Shown in pieces: positions 63,728 to 64,000 of a stretch of DNA of 64,000 nucleotides. Every line of letters begins with the position of its first letter. Positions within the stretch are counted from its first letter, which is position 1. Below the pieces are notes generated by a model. It ran no database searches. It saw nothing but the letters and a program-made list of their open reading frames with translations, and was not told where the DNA came from. Made by a program: the position numbers and the translations under genes. Origin of the DNA: Tethya wilhelma (Eukaryota; Porifera; Demospongiae; Tethyida; Tethyidae); contig CAXIPT010000004.1 of the NCBI GenBank assembly GCA_964030475.1, forward strand, positions 1,260,951-1,324,950, written 5' to 3'.

Positions 63728-64000
63728 AAATTTTTACTACTTGTTCATTCACTTTTTTCAGCACTGCAGTGTGAAGACTATAGAGACTGGTTATAGTCCC
63801 TACAAAAAGCTTGAGAGTAGCAGCTGCATGCACTTTAATGCTAGAGTAACTAATGCGCATGCGCTTAGTATATAAAATCATGTACTTCAACCATAGCACT
63901 CTTCTTGTGGGTAAAGTTCAAAGGTCATTATCCACGTGCCATTAACGCGTAAGTTTTAAAGCTTTCTAGTTTTTGTTTAGGCTTATTAATTTTGTGATGA

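Overview
The window is animal nuclear DNA: AT-rich, with many short GT-AG introns, large secreted and membrane proteins, (CA)n/(GT)n microsatellites, short inverted-repeat elements and isolated N characters that mark contig joins. The gene content points to a sponge, most likely a demosponge resembling Amphimedon. It consists of arrays of long intronless genes with Chlamydia-Pmp-like beta-helix repeats joined to a multi-pass membrane module, a Calx-beta array gene, and an EGF/hormone-receptor/GAIN adhesion GPCR. The species is an inference, because no search could be run.

Layout. 1-1080 holds decayed 3' pieces of the beta-helix family. 1670-7351 (+) is a complete family member. 7755-22520 (-) is a gene of about 24 exons encoding a signal peptide, a Thr/Pro linker, a long Calx-beta array and one Ig-like domain. 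Every internal exon whose two ends are visible is a multiple of three long with phase-1 ends, and each Calx-beta domain is split over two exons. Inside one intron of that gene, on the opposite strand, lies 10330-11364 (+), an intronless secreted protein with an AID/APOBEC-like cytidine deaminase core. This is the most interesting locus in the window. The Calx-beta gene is interrupted by two N joins (18451, 19725). Between them is an unrelated fragment with DED-like domains, and on either side are roughly 95%-identical copies of the same exons and introns, which suggests haplotype contigs laid in tandem.

Head-to-head with the Calx-beta gene, 23300-35040 (+) is an adhesion GPCR of 27 exons whose reading frame can be followed through every splice junction to the stop codon (about 1103 aa). 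It contains an inverted copy of one of its own segments next to another N.

35895-57341 (-) carries further beta-helix/membrane genes: a tail relic, a complete 1906-aa gene, a gene cut short by a small transposable element, and a gene with two frameshifts. 58995-60098 (+) is a divergent exon with only the membrane module. 60099-64000 is mostly repeats, with two possible micro-exons.

How they fit together: the beta-helix genes look like a tandemly expanding family of surface proteins with variable repeat ectodomains, a shared membrane module and a conserved acidic dileucine sorting signal at the extreme C-terminus. With the Calx-beta protein, the adhesion GPCR and a secreted deaminase they make a neighbourhood of cell-surface, recognition and possibly defence genes. 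That functional reading is inference.
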